A stretch of 64,000 nt of DNA from AC-32 sp963763475. Its GTDB lineage: Bacteria > Actinomycetota > Thermoleophilia > Gaiellales > Gaiellaceae. The position numbers and the translations under genes are program-made. The stretch lies in assembly GCA_963763475.1 (NCBI GenBank), contig CAVXOR010000003.1:372001-436000 (forward strand). The letters run 5' to 3'. Shown piece after piece: positions 18,443 through 26,468 of this stretch. How positions within the stretch are numbered: the stretch's first letter is position 1; every line of letters starts with the position of its first letter. The notes beneath the pieces are model-generated. The model searched no databases and was not told where the DNA came from. It saw only the letters and a program-made list of their open reading frames with translations.

Positions 18443-19142
18443 CCGGGCTCCTGGCGACCCAGACCGTGTCCTCGCCTCCGGTGTACGGGCGGCGGTCGAA
18501 CCAGCCGTAGCACCCGACGACCTGGAATCCGGCCCGCTCGAGCAGCGCCCGCCACTCGTCGTTCGAGAGCCAGGCGAGCACGAAGCTCGTCTCTCCGGGC
18601 CTGCCGCGCACCGACAGGGTCAGCGTCCGCGCCCGCGAGTCCCAGTCGGCTCGCTCGAAGATTCCCGGCTCGCGTTCGAGCCAGCGGCCGTGTGTGTCGG
18701 CGATGTCCCCGGCACTCGGGGCGAAGACGTCGAACACCAACCGCCCGCCGGGCAGCAGCAACTCGCGCGCCGCGCCGAGCGCGCGCACGCGGGACTCGTC
18801 GTCGAGCAGGTGCAGGAAGGAGCGAAAGGGACAGGTGACGAGGGCGACCCGTTCCTCGACCGGCGGCGCCTCGAGCTCGCCCAGTCGCAGGTCGAGCAAC
18901 TCCGCGACCCCGGCCAGCTCCGCGCGGCGGTGACAGACCTCCAGCATCCCCGGCGACGAGTCGATCCCGATCACCCGCACGCCCGCCGCAGCGGTCGGCA
19001 CCGCGATCCGGCCGGTGCCGACGGCCAGCTCCACCACCGGCGACCCCGCGCGCTCCGCCTCCTCGACGTAGAAGCCGACGTCCTCGGTGACGCTCACGCT
19101 CCACGGGTCGTAGAGCTCGGCGATCGAGTCGTAGAGGCTCAC
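18439..19142 (-). CDS. Class I SAM-dependent methyltransferase, copy 2 of a tandem pair
   Basis: About 233 residues. SAM-binding motif I is VVELAVGTGRIAVPTAA; further family signs are VIGIDSSPGMLEV and LVTCPFRSFLHLLDD. The protein ends with GWFDRRPYTGGEDTVWVARS. It shares this layout, and the GWFDRRP motif, with the gene just upstream. As sequenced the frame runs through to 18300 under the MOSC gene; one missing G near 18446 would give SPG-stop at 18439, which is more plausible. GTG at 19142 overlaps the upstream stop (GTGA). The methyl acceptor is unknown. Confidence 0.82.
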
Positions 19143-19831
19143 GCCGGGCGGCGGGCGATCCAGACGAACTCGCGGCTCTCGTCGTCGAACGGGCGCCGGT
19201 CGAACCAGCCGTAGAGCGCCTCGGCCTCGAGGCCGGCGACGTCGAGCAGGCCTTCCCACTCAGCGCGCGTCGACCAGTGGAGCGGGACCGTCGAGCCGTC
19301 TTCGAGCGTCAGGTCGATCCGTGCGTCCGTCGGCGAGTAGTCGACGCGGTGTCGCACCGGCGCGTCCTCCTGCCAGTGACCGTGAAGCCGGGCGGCGATC
19401 TGCGGGTCGAAGACGAACGCGTTCCACGCGAAGCGCCCGCCCGGCTGCAAGGCAGCCGCGATCCGCTCGAACGTGCGCCTGCGGTCGGCCCAGCTCGCCA
19501 GGTGCATCAGTCCGCGGAAGGGGCAGTAGATCAGCGCGGCCGGCTCGTCCAGCGCGAGCTCGCGCATGTCTCCCTCGTGCAGCTCGAGCTCGACGCCCGC
19601 CTCGGCGGCGTTGGCGCGTGCCTGCGCGAGCATCGCCGGCGAGATGTCGATTCCCAGCACCGGCCGGCCGGTGGCCTGCGCGACCGGAATCGCCACGCGT
19701 CCGTTGCCGACCGCCAGCTCCACGACCGGGCCGTCCGCCTCGCGCGCGAGCTCGACGTAGAACGGAATGTCCTCCGTCATCTCTGCCGCCCACTTCTCGT
19801 AGTCGACGGCGAAGGCGTCCCAGGCGCTCAC
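19139..19831 (-). CDS. Class I SAM-dependent methyltransferase, copy 1 of a tandem pair
   Basis: 230 residues, intact. Motif I is VVELAVGNGRVAIPVAQ, followed by VLGIDISPAMLAQARANA and ALIYCPFRGLMHLASW; the end is GWFDRRPFDDESREFVWIA. GTG at 19831 (VSAWDAFAVDYEKW) is 24 bases from the divergent pheS start. It is clearly a paralogue of the next gene on the same strand, so a tandem duplication has diverged. Both resemble small-molecule methyltransferases; the substrate is unknown. Confidence 0.87.
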   Translation of the reverse strand: MSAWDAFAVDYEKWAAEMTEDIPFYVELAREADGPVVELAVGNGRVAIPVAQATGRPVLGIDISPAMLAQARANAAEAGVELELHEGDMRELALDEPAALIYCPFRGLMHLASWADRRRTFERIAAALQPGGRFAWNAFVFDPQIAARLHGHWQEDAPVRHRVDYSPTDARIDLTLEDGSTVPLHWSTRAEWEGLLDVAGLEAEALYGWFDRRPFDDESREFVWIARRPA

Positions 19832-19855
19832 TAAGGCCGATGGTACAGTCGCCCG

Positions 19856-20851
19856 ATGGACGCGCAGGCCCTGGAAACCGAGGCGCAGAGCGCGATCTCG
19901 GGCGCGGCGACTCCCGCCGAGCTCGAGGAGGCACGCGTCCGTTACCTCGGCCGCAAGAGCGAGCTGGCGCAGGCGTTGCGCGCCGTGCGCGACCGGGAGA
20001 CCGGGATCACGCTCAACTCGTTGCGCGACCGGCTCGAGGCCTCGCTCGCTGCCCGGCGCGAGGAGCTGGAGCGCGCCGAGCTCGACCGCGCGCTGACCGA
20101 GGAGGTCGTCGACGTCACGCTGCCGGGCGACGAGCTGCCGCTCGGGCACCTGCATCCGATCACGCAGGCGCGGCGCCAGATCGAGGACGCCTTCCTCGGC
20201 CTCGGCTACGAGATCCGCGACGACCGCGAGGTCGAGACGGTCGAGTACAACTTCGACAAGCTCGCCTTCGACCCGTGGCACCCGGCGCGCTCGCACCGCG
20301 CGACGTTCTTTTTCGACGACGAGCGGCTGCTGCGGACGGAGACCTCGCCGTCCCAGATCTTCGCGCTGCAGGAGCGCGAGCCGCCGATCTACATGGTCTC
20401 GATCGGGCGCACCTACCGGCGCGACGACATCGACGCGACGCACTACCCGATCTTCCACCAGTTCGAGGGCCTCGCCGTCGACCGCGGCATCACGCTCGCC
20501 GACCTGAAGGGGACGCTGCTGCACGTGATGCGCGCGATCTTCGGGCCCGACCGGCGCGTCCGCTTCCGCACGCACTACTTCCCGTTCACCGAGCCCTCGA
20601 TGGAGCCCGACGTCTCGTGCGGGATCTGCGGCGGCGAGGGTTGCCGCACCTGCCGCTACTCCGGTTGGCTCGAGATGGGCGGCTCCGGGATGGTCGACCC
20701 GCGCGTGTTCGAGAACGTCGGCGTCGACCCCGAGGAGTGGAGCGGCTTCGCCTTCGGCTGCGGGATCGAGCGCGTCGCGCAGCTGAAGTACGACTTCCCG
20801 GACATCCGGGCGCTGTGGGAGGGGGACCTCAGGGTCCTGAATCAGTTTTGA
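19856..20851 (+). CDS. pheS: Phenylalanyl-tRNA synthetase alpha subunit
   Basis: Catalytic subunit of the (alpha-beta)2 enzyme that charges tRNA-Phe. It has an N-terminal coiled-coil arm, then HPITQARRQIEDAFLGLGYE, motif 2 IGRTYRRDDIDATHYPIFHQ, the HYFPFTEPS phenylalanine site and motif 3 GFAFGCGIERVAQLKY. 331 residues, intact, normal for a bacterial PheS. ATG at 19856. The pheT start overlaps its stop. Confidence 0.96.
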   Translation: MDAQALETEAQSAISGAATPAELEEARVRYLGRKSELAQALRAVRDRETGITLNSLRDRLEASLAARREELERAELDRALTEEVVDVTLPGDELPLGHLHPITQARRQIEDAFLGLGYEIRDDREVETVEYNFDKLAFDPWHPARSHRATFFFDDERLLRTETSPSQIFALQEREPPIYMVSIGRTYRRDDIDATHYPIFHQFEGLAVDRGITLADLKGTLLHVMRAIFGPDRRVRFRTHYFPFTEPSMEPDVSCGICGGEGCRTCRYSGWLEMGGSGMVDPRVFENVGVDPEEWSGFAFGCGIERVAQLKYDFPDIRALWEGDLRVLNQF

Positions 20852-23130
20852 GGGTGCCGTTGTCGTGGCTCCGGGAGTACGTCCCGCTGGAGATGCCGCT
20901 GCCCGAGCTGGCCGACCGGCTCTCGGTCTCGACCGCGGAGGTGGAGGGGATCGAGCGGCGCGGCGTGCCGGACGACGACGGCAACCTCGGGCTGTTCCGG
21001 GTCGGGCGCGTGCTCGAGGCGGCCAAGCACCCGAACGCCGACCGGCTCCAGCTCTGCCGCGTCGACGTCGGCGAGGGCGATGCGCGCCAGATCGTCTGCG
21101 GGGCCTGGAACTTCGGCGCCGGCGCGACGGTGGCGGTCGCGCTGCCCGGCGCGAAGCTCCCGGGCGGGCTGCAGCTCGAGCAGCGCAAGGTGCGCGGCGA
21201 GCTCTCCGACGGGATGATCCTGGCTGAGGACGAGGTCGAGCTCGGCTCCGACCACTCCGGGATCATGCTGCTGCCGGAGGCGGAGCCCGGGACGCCGCTC
21301 GTCGACTTGCTGCCGCTCGTGGAGGAAGTGCTGCTCGTCGAGTCGACCGGCAACCGTCCCGACCTGCTCTCGATCTACGGCCTCGCGCGCGAGATCGCGG
21401 CCCTCTACGAGCTCGAGCTCGCGCCGCCCACGGTGTCAGACACCGGGACGCGGCCGAAAGAGACGGTGGAGGTGACCGTCGAGGACTTCGACGGCTGCCC
21501 GCGCTACATCGGGCGCGTCTTCCGCGACGTGGCGCTCGGGCCCTCGCCGGTCTGGCTGCGGGCGCGGCTGAGCAACGCCGGCGTGCGGCCGATCTCGAAC
21601 GTCGTCGACGTGACCAACTACGTGATGCTCGCGCTCGGGAACCCGCTGCATGCGTTCGACCTGGCGAAGCTGCAGGGCGGCCGGATCGTCGTCCGGCGCG
21701 CGAAGCCGGGCGAGACGATCCGCACGCTCGACGGCGTCGAGCGGAAGCTCGAACCGGACGACCTGATGATCGCCGACTCCGAGCGCTCCGTCGCGCTCGC
21801 CGGGATCATGGGCGGCGAGGAGACCGAGATCTCCGACGACACGACCGAAGTGCTGCTCGAGGCCGCGAACTTCGAGCCGACGGGGATCTTCCGCACCTCC
21901 GAGCGGCTGCGCCTGCGCACCGAGGGCTCGAACCGCTGGGAGAAGGGCGTCGACCCCTACCTGGCCGAGCCCGCCGCCGACCTGGCGACTCAGCTGCTGG
22001 CCGAGACCGCGGGCGCGACCTGGGCTGCAGACGCCGACGTCCACGAAGGCCTGCCCGAGCGTCCGGTGATCCGCTTCCGGCCCGAGCGGGCCGACGAGCT
22101 GATCGGGCTGGAGACGCCGCCCGCCGACCAGCTCGACTGGCTCGAGCGTCTCGGCTTCGAGATCCGCGGCGGCGAGGTCGTCGCGCCGACCTGGCGCGCG
22201 CGCGACGTGACGCGCGAGGTCGACGTGGTCGAGGAGGTCGCGCGCCTCAGGCTCGACGACGTGCCGTTCACGCTTCCCGCCCGGCGCGAGATGTTCGGCG
22301 CGCTCACTCCGGCGCAGCGGCTGCGTCGCCGGGTCGAGGACCTGCTCACCGGCCTCGGCCTGACCGAGACCTACACGCCGTCGCTGCGGCCCGACGACGC
22401 CGATCCTCACGCCCTGCGCCTGCCGGAGCCGATCTCCGCCGAGCTCGCCGTCCTGCGCACGAGCCTGCTGCCGAGCCTCGTCGAGGCCGCCCGGCGCAAC
22501 GTCGAGCTTGGCGCCGAGCGCGTCGCCCTGTTCGAGATCGCGCGCGTCTACCTGCCGGCCGAGGCGCTCCCGCACGAGGAGACGCACGTCGCCGCGATCG
22601 TCGACGGCGGCTGGACGCGGGCGAAGGGGATCGTCGACACGCTGTACGCCGCGCTGAAGGCCGAGCCGAGCTTCGAGCGCGCCGAGCACGAGCTGCTGCA
22701 CCCGGGCAAGTCGGCCCAGACCGCTGCGGGCGTCGTCGGCGAGCTTCACCCGGCCGTGCTCGACGGCGTCTGGGGCGTGTTCGAGCTCGACCTGGCGAAG
22801 CTGCTCGAGGTCGCGCGCGAGGAGGTGCGCTACACGGACGTCGTCTCGTTCCCGCCGGTGCACCAGGACCTCGCCTTCGTGGTGCCCGAGGAGGTGAGCT
22901 CCGCCGAGCTGGTCGCCACCGCGCGCGAGGCCGCCGGCGAGGAGCTGCGGGAGCTCAGGCCCTTCGACGTCTACCGCGGCGAGCAGGTGGGCGAGGGCCA
23001 AAAGTCGATCGCCTTCGCCGCCACCTTCCAGTCGGCCGAGCGCACGCTGACCGACGAGGACGCGGCGAAGCTGCGCGAGCGGATCGTGAGCGCCCTGCGC
23101 GACCGTTTCGGCGCCGAGCTACGGGCCTAG
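20848..23130 (+). CDS. pheT: Phenylalanyl-tRNA synthetase beta subunit
   Basis: Structural and editing subunit. Order: N-terminal RVPLSWLREYV, tRNA-binding (EMAP-like) domain around HPNADRLQLCRVDVGEG, B3/B4 editing domain (SNVVDVTNYVMLALGNPLHA), B5 domain, catalytic-like core (TPAQRLRRRVEDLLTGLGL), and the C-terminal anticodon-binding domain (VSFPPVHQDLAFVVPEEV). 760 residues, intact. The TTG at 20848 overlapping the pheS stop gives the standard MRVPLSW start; GTG at 20854 is an alternative. The stop shares a CTAG with the convergent gene. Confidence 0.96.
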   Translation: MRVPLSWLREYVPLEMPLPELADRLSVSTAEVEGIERRGVPDDDGNLGLFRVGRVLEAAKHPNADRLQLCRVDVGEGDARQIVCGAWNFGAGATVAVALPGAKLPGGLQLEQRKVRGELSDGMILAEDEVELGSDHSGIMLLPEAEPGTPLVDLLPLVEEVLLVESTGNRPDLLSIYGLAREIAALYELELAPPTVSDTGTRPKETVEVTVEDFDGCPRYIGRVFRDVALGPSPVWLRARLSNAGVRPISNVVDVTNYVMLALGNPLHAFDLAKLQGGRIVVRRAKPGETIRTLDGVERKLEPDDLMIADSERSVALAGIMGGEETEISDDTTEVLLEAANFEPTGIFRTSERLRLRTEGSNRWEKGVDPYLAEPAADLATQLLAETAGATWAADADVHEGLPERPVIRFRPERADELIGLETPPADQLDWLERLGFEIRGGEVVAPTWRARDVTREVDVVEEVARLRLDDVPFTLPARREMFGALTPAQRLRRRVEDLLTGLGLTETYTPSLRPDDADPHALRLPEPISAELAVLRTSLLPSLVEAARRNVELGAERVALFEIARVYLPAEALPHEETHVAAIVDGGWTRAKGIVDTLYAALKAEPSFERAEHELLHPGKSAQTAAGVVGELHPAVLDGVWGVFELDLAKLLEVAREEVRYTDVVSFPPVHQDLAFVVPEEVSSAELVATAREAAGEELRELRPFDVYRGEQVGEGQKSIAFAATFQSAERTLTDEDAAKLRERIVSALRDRFGAELRA

Positions 23131-23552
23131 GTTGGGCTTGACCCGAGGTCGGGCTTGACCCGCTCGGCCAGCGCGACGAGCACCTTGCGCTGAATCTCGG
23201 GCTGCTCGTCGAGCAGCCTCTTGAAGGCGCGGTCCGTGATCACGAGCGCGCGCACGGGCGTGGTCGCGGTGACCGTGGCAGTCCGAGGCGTGTCTTCGAC
23301 GAGCGCGATCTCCCCGAAGAAGTCACCGGCACGCAGCGTGTTGATCGACTGCCCGTTCTGGGTCACGTCGGCCTCGCCCTCGAGCAGCACGAAGAACTCG
23401 CGGCCGGTCTGACCCAGCCGAGTCAGCTCCTTGCCCTCGGGGAGGTCGATCTCGTCGGCGAGCTGCGCGATCTCCTCGAGCTCGCTGCGCGAGCAGTCCG
23501 CGAACAACGGTGCCCGTTTGATCAGCTCGACCTTCTCGTTACGACGCAGCAC
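23127..23552 (-). CDS. Stand-alone cyclic nucleotide-binding domain protein
   Basis: 141 residues forming a single cNMP-binding (CAP-type) domain without a DNA-binding helix-turn-helix. The beta-roll holds FFVLLEGEADV, and the phosphate-binding cassette is FFGEIALVEDTPRTATV, with the Glu and Arg needed for cAMP or cGMP contact. The start LIKRAPLFADCSRSELEEIA is the usual N-terminal helix pair. It is one of three CNBD proteins in the window (others at 35580 and 41914). No cyclase is present, so the ligand and target are open. Confidence 0.9.
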   Translation of the reverse strand: MLRRNEKVELIKRAPLFADCSRSELEEIAQLADEIDLPEGKELTRLGQTGREFFVLLEGEADVTQNGQSINTLRAGDFFGEIALVEDTPRTATVTATTPVRALVITDRAFKRLLDEQPEIQRKVLVALAERVKPDLGSSPT

Positions 23553-23583
23553 GAGAAGGAGTGTAAGCGTCTCGTAAAGCCGT

Positions 23584-23604
23584 GGAAACCGAACCGGGGT
23601 TTCC
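23584..23604 (+). other. Hairpin upstream of the cupredoxin-like gene
   Basis: Inverted repeat GGAAACC/GGTTTCC around a seven-base loop, 50 bases before the GTG start of the secreted protein and 32 bases outside the divergent CNBD start. It could be an operator or part of a leader. There is no T-run. Confidence 0.35.
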
Positions 23605-23653
23605 AGCCGTATGGGCTAGCGTATCCATGGTTACCATCGAGGAGGGTCGCTTC

Positions 23654-24313
23654 GTGCCATCGTTTCGCCCACTACTGCTGCTTCCGCTCGTGCTCGCCGC
23701 CGTGCTGGTGCCCGGTGCCGCCCACTCCGCGGCGACGTCGAACGAGCTGACCGCCACCGTCGGCCCGGGCTTCTCGATCCGGCTCACCGACGCAAACAAC
23801 CGGGTCGTCAGCCAGCTCGATGCGGGGGACTACACGATCACGGTCAAGAATCTTTCGCCGTCCCTGGAGCACAACTTCCACCTGATCGGGCCCGGCGGGG
23901 TCGACATGGCCTCGCCGTTCAGCAACACCACGGTGACCTGGAACGTGACGCTCGTGAACGGCACCTACAACTTCAAGTGCGACGCTCACCCGACGACGAT
24001 GCAGGGCTCCTTCCACGTCGGCCCGCTGCCGCCCGCACCGGTCAAGCTCACCGGCAAGGTCGGGCCGAGGAAGACGATCTCCCTGAAGAAGGGCGCGTCC
24101 GCGGTGAAGGCGCTGATCGCGGGCAGGTACAAGATCGCGGTCTCCGATCTCACCAAGGCCGACAACTTCCATCTGATCGGCCCCGGCGTGAACAAGAAGA
24201 CTGGCGTCAAGTTCAAGGGCACCACCTCCTGGACGCTGCGGCTCAAGCCGGGCAAGTACACGTTCCGCTCGGACGCGACCAAGAAGCTGAAGCGGACGTT
24301 CTCGGTCGGCTAG
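23654..24313 (+). CDS. Secreted protein with two cupredoxin-like domains, the second degenerate
   Basis: 219 residues from GTG at 23654, chosen because a GGAGGG ribosome site precedes it and a clear signal peptide (LLLLPLVLAAVLVPGAAHSA) follows at once. Domain 1 (about residues 25-125) has the type-1 copper pattern: His in LEHNFHLIGPGG and Cys, His and Met in FKCDAHPTTMQG. Domain 2 (about 130-219) repeats the layout (DNFHLIGPG, then YTFRSDATKKL) but has Arg-Ser-Asp-Ala where the Cys-to-His stretch should be, so it cannot bind copper the same way. A tandem duplication with loss of ligands in the copy is the likely history. Electron transfer or copper storage outside the cell is inference. Confidence 0.82.
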   Translation: MPSFRPLLLLPLVLAAVLVPGAAHSAATSNELTATVGPGFSIRLTDANNRVVSQLDAGDYTITVKNLSPSLEHNFHLIGPGGVDMASPFSNTTVTWNVTLVNGTYNFKCDAHPTTMQGSFHVGPLPPAPVKLTGKVGPRKTISLKKGASAVKALIAGRYKIAVSDLTKADNFHLIGPGVNKKTGVKFKGTTSWTLRLKPGKYTFRSDATKKLKRTFSVG

Positions 24314-24317
24314 TTAG

Positions 24318-24662
24318 CTAACGCGAACCGCGGCGGGCGGGTCTGACGAGCCCCGCGTTGTACCCGCCGGCCCCGTCCCCGGGTCTCAGTCGCGGTCGAC
24401 AAGGGAGAACGGGCCGAAGCGTGCCTCTCGTCCTGCCCTCCCGGCTGCGGCGCATCAGGAGCCGCATGGTTGCCCCGATCCCCCCGGACACGACGAAGCC
24501 GACCCCGAGCGCCGCGGCGGCGGCGAGCGGCAGCTTGGGCTTCAGCTTCGCGTTCACGTCCATTTCCCCGCGTAGGTCGTCGACCGCGTCGGCGAGACGC
24601 TCGCGCTCGGCCTCGATGTCGCGGCGAACCTGCTCCGGTGTGCGCCCGTTAGTGGCGGCCAT
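24318..24662 (-). CDS. DUF3618 membrane protein
   Basis: Matches DUF3618, short actinobacterial proteins: RTPEQVRRDIEAERERLADA, VDDLRGEMDVNAK, then one hydrophobic segment (PLAAAAALGVGFVVSGGIGA). Reads as 114 residues, but the last 40 are Arg/Gly/Pro-rich and unlike the family, so the true end may be earlier or a frameshift may lie near 24430. Last gene of a four-gene envelope cluster (25540 to 24318); overlaps the upstream holin-like gene by 14 bases. Confidence 0.82.
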   Translation of the reverse strand: MAATNGRTPEQVRRDIEAERERLADAVDDLRGEMDVNAKLKPKLPLAAAAALGVGFVVSGGIGATMRLLMRRSREGRTRGTLRPVLPCRPRLRPGDGAGGYNAGLVRPARRGSR

Positions 24663-25051
24663 TGCCCTTCAGCGCCTCGGTCGTCAGCTTGGCCTCGGTC
24701 ATCGCCTGCTCCGGCACGGGCGGTGTGCCCTTCTTGATCGCTCGCAGGCCGAGCAGCCCGAGCACGCCGGCTATGAGCAGGATCCCGACGGTCACGATCA
24801 GCAGCGCGAGCCACCAGGAGAGCGCGGTCGCGATGCCCGCGGCGATCGTCGCCAGGCCGAAGCCCAGCGCGAACACGAGCAGCACGGCGGCGCCCAGCGC
24901 GAGGCCGATCCCGACGCCGAGCGACGAGACCTTGCGCTTGAGCTCGAGCGTTGCGAGCTCGAGCTCGAGCCGGACGAGCGAGCTCGCGTGCTCGGAGACG
25001 CTCTTGACGCGTCGCGCCCAGTCCGGGCTGCTCAGTCTCTGGGGTGTGCAT
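24649..25051 (-). CDS. Phage-holin-superfamily (DUF1469/YqjE-type) membrane protein, one frameshift
   Basis: Corrected for one extra base near 25027, it reads as about 133 residues: a short polar start (MHTPETEQP), an amphipathic stretch (SSLVRLELELATLELKRKV), and two membrane helices in GVGIGLALGAAVLLVFALGF and ALSWWLALLIVTVGILLIAG, ending with a polar tail. This is the layout of the actinobacterial holin-X/DUF1469 group, which are chromosomal envelope proteins rather than phage lysis proteins. It overlaps the gene upstream by 20 bases and DUF3618 downstream. Confidence 0.75.
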
Positions 25052-25415
25052 GGCCCCTCCAGTCGACGACCTTGGCGAGCACGATTCCGGCGACGAGCGC
25101 CGCGCCAACGATCAGCAGCGGCGAGGGCCCCTTGCCACCGCTCTTGCGCTTCTTTTTCTTGGGCTTCGGCCGCGAGCTGAGCTGCGGGCCGCCTGGCGCG
25201 GGCGGCGGGTCAGCGCTCGGCTCCTGGTTGGTCGGCGCGTTGCCCTTGGCGCGAGCCTTCATCAGGCTCGGCTTCAGCTTGCGCAGGAAGGCCGCGTCGT
25301 TGCGCAGCTCCTCCGACAGCCACTCGCCGACGCCGTCGCCTCGCGCAGCGGCACGGTCGGCGAGGTGCTGCAGGCGCTCGGCGCCGCGCTCGACGAGGAG
25401 GTCGCCCTTGTTCAC
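25032..25415 (-). CDS. Hypothetical protein with Lys-rich linker and C-terminal membrane helix
   Basis: 127 residues. An N-terminal helical half (RLQHLADRAAARGDGVGEWL, FLRKLKPSLMKARAKG), a Pro-rich stretch, a strongly basic run (PKPKKKKRKSGGKG), then one membrane helix (PLLIVGAALVAGIVLAKVV) near the C-terminus. No family recognised. It starts at GTG overlapping the TGA of the DUF4235-like gene upstream. Its context in the envelope cluster suggests a cell-surface or division-related role, unproven. Confidence 0.7.
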   Translation of the reverse strand: MNKGDLLVERGAERLQHLADRAAARGDGVGEWLSEELRNDAAFLRKLKPSLMKARAKGNAPTNQEPSADPPPAPGGPQLSSRPKPKKKKRKSGGKGPSPLLIVGAALVAGIVLAKVVDWRGHAHPRD

Positions 25416-25540
25416 TTCTTCACCGGTGGCGCCTCGCCCGTGGCGACGCGCCAGAGCTGGGACGCGGCACGCCGCGCGGCCATCGTTGCGACCGCGGCGA
25501 GACCCGCGTAGAGACCGGTCCAGAGCAGCTTTCGCAGCAT
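25412..25540 (-). CDS. Very short DUF4235-like membrane protein
   Basis: 42 residues: MLRKLLWTGLYAGLAAVATM, then AARRAASQLWRVATGEAPPV. The hydrophobic N-terminus and the W-x-x-x-TGE-x-PP ending match DUF4235, although members are usually about twice as long. The exact GTGA junction with the next gene, and the conserved neighbourhood (holin-like, DUF3618), support it as a real gene. It is the first gene of the cluster. Upstream toward argR lies a region of hairpins. Confidence 0.65.
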   Translation of the reverse strand: MLRKLLWTGLYAGLAAVATMAARRAASQLWRVATGEAPPVKK

Positions 25541-25615
25541 GCCCGGATCGTTGCCTGACGATGACTCGGCCAAACCTGGGAGCTACTGTAACCCCGTGGA
25601 ACCGGAGACGCGCCC

Positions 25616-25680
25616 GCTTCCGAGGCGTTCGCTTGCGACGCCGGCCAAAGAGGCCGTGTCGGCTTTTGCCGACGCGGTCG
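25616..25680. repeat. Three consecutive hairpins between the DUF4235 cluster and argR
   Basis: In order: TTCCGAG followed by a GGCGT...ACGCC stem with the TCGCTTGCGA core (like 11463-11493), a short GGCC/GGCC stem, and a 12-bp stem at 25652-25679 (GTCGGC-TTTT-GCCGAC core, extended by three G-C pairs and two wobbles). The last ends 19 bases before the argR ATG. No T-run follows, so a leader structure is as likely as a terminator. Confidence 0.5.
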
Positions 25681-25698
25681 TCTAATGCACTGTCTTGG

Positions 25699-26184
25699 AT
25701 GAACCAGAACACTCCGATCCCGGCCTCTCTCTCGAAGTCGGAGCGGCAGCGCTTGATCGCCAGCGTCGTCTCCCGGAGACGGATCGGGAGCCAGTTCGAA
25801 CTCGCCGAGGCGCTGGCGAAAGCGGGCTGTCCGGTGACCCAGGCCACGGTCTCGCGCGACATCCGCGAGCTGCGGCTGGAGAAGACGAGCGACGCGCTCG
25901 GCCGGCCGCGCTACATCGTTCCGGGCCGCGGCTCGCAACGCGACCCGCGGCAGTCGCTGAACGCCGTGCTGGAGCAGTTCGGCATGCGGGCGGACGCCGC
26001 GCAGAACATCGTCGTCGTCCAGTCGGAGCTCGGCTCGGCACCGGCGATCGCGCGGGCGCTCGACCGGCTCGAGCACCCGAAGATCGTCGGCACGCTCGCA
26101 GGCGACGACACGTGCCTGGTGATCACCGCCGGTCCCGCTGACGCGAAGCAGGTCGCGCGCGAGCTCGGCGCGGCGATCGGTTAG
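25699..26184 (+). CDS. argR: Arginine repressor
   Basis: Hexameric, arginine-sensing repressor of arginine biosynthesis. The N-terminal winged helix has SQFELAEALAKAGCPVTQ and TVSRDIRELRLEKT, the DNA-recognition helix. The C-terminal oligomerisation and arginine-binding domain has ALDRLEHPKIVGTLAGDDTC with the GDDT motif. 161 residues, intact. ATG at 25699; the longer upstream frame has no family similarity. The arg biosynthesis genes are not in this window, so the repressor acts at a distance. Its stop shares TTAG with the convergent PRC-barrel gene. Confidence 0.94.
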   Translation: MNQNTPIPASLSKSERQRLIASVVSRRRIGSQFELAEALAKAGCPVTQATVSRDIRELRLEKTSDALGRPRYIVPGRGSQRDPRQSLNAVLEQFGMRADAAQNIVVVQSELGSAPAIARALDRLEHPKIVGTLAGDDTCLVITAGPADAKQVARELGAAIG

Positions 26185-26468
26185 GGCGCCTCGACCTGTT
26201 CCGTCGGCGGCGGCTCCTGGTACTCGTCGAGCCGCTCGAAGCGTTCCTTGTCGACCGTCAGCGTGACCCGCTCCTCGACGATCTCACCTACGAGCTCGGC
26301 GGGGACGTAGCGCGGCTTGCTGAGCAGTCCCGTGCCGACGGTGAGCCCGTCGAAGATGTCGCGCGTCGAGTCGCCGACCGTCTCCTCGACCTTCCCGAGC
26401 TCCTCGCCGTCGCTGCCGACGACCTCCCAGCCCTGCTCGATCAGGTACCAGGAGACGGGGTCGGCCAT
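26181..26468 (-). CDS. PRC-barrel domain protein
   Basis: 95 residues with PRC-barrel features: the start PVSWYLIEQGWEVVGSDG, then ELGKVEETVGD, RYVPAELVGEIVEERVTL. PRC barrels are small beta domains found in RimM and in stand-alone actinobacterial proteins of unknown role. The frame is intact. Its ATG overlaps the end of the upstream gene, so the two are co-transcribed. Confidence 0.75.
   Translation of the reverse strand: MADPVSWYLIEQGWEVVGSDGEELGKVEETVGDSTRDIFDGLTVGTGLLSKPRYVPAELVGEIVEERVTLTVDKERFERLDEYQEPPPTEQVEAP

Noticed and set aside
24649..25051. Prophage lysis gene, because of the holin-superfamily match
   Set aside because: No endolysin, structural phage gene or integrase is nearby; the neighbours DUF3618 and DUF4235 are chromosomal envelope genes.
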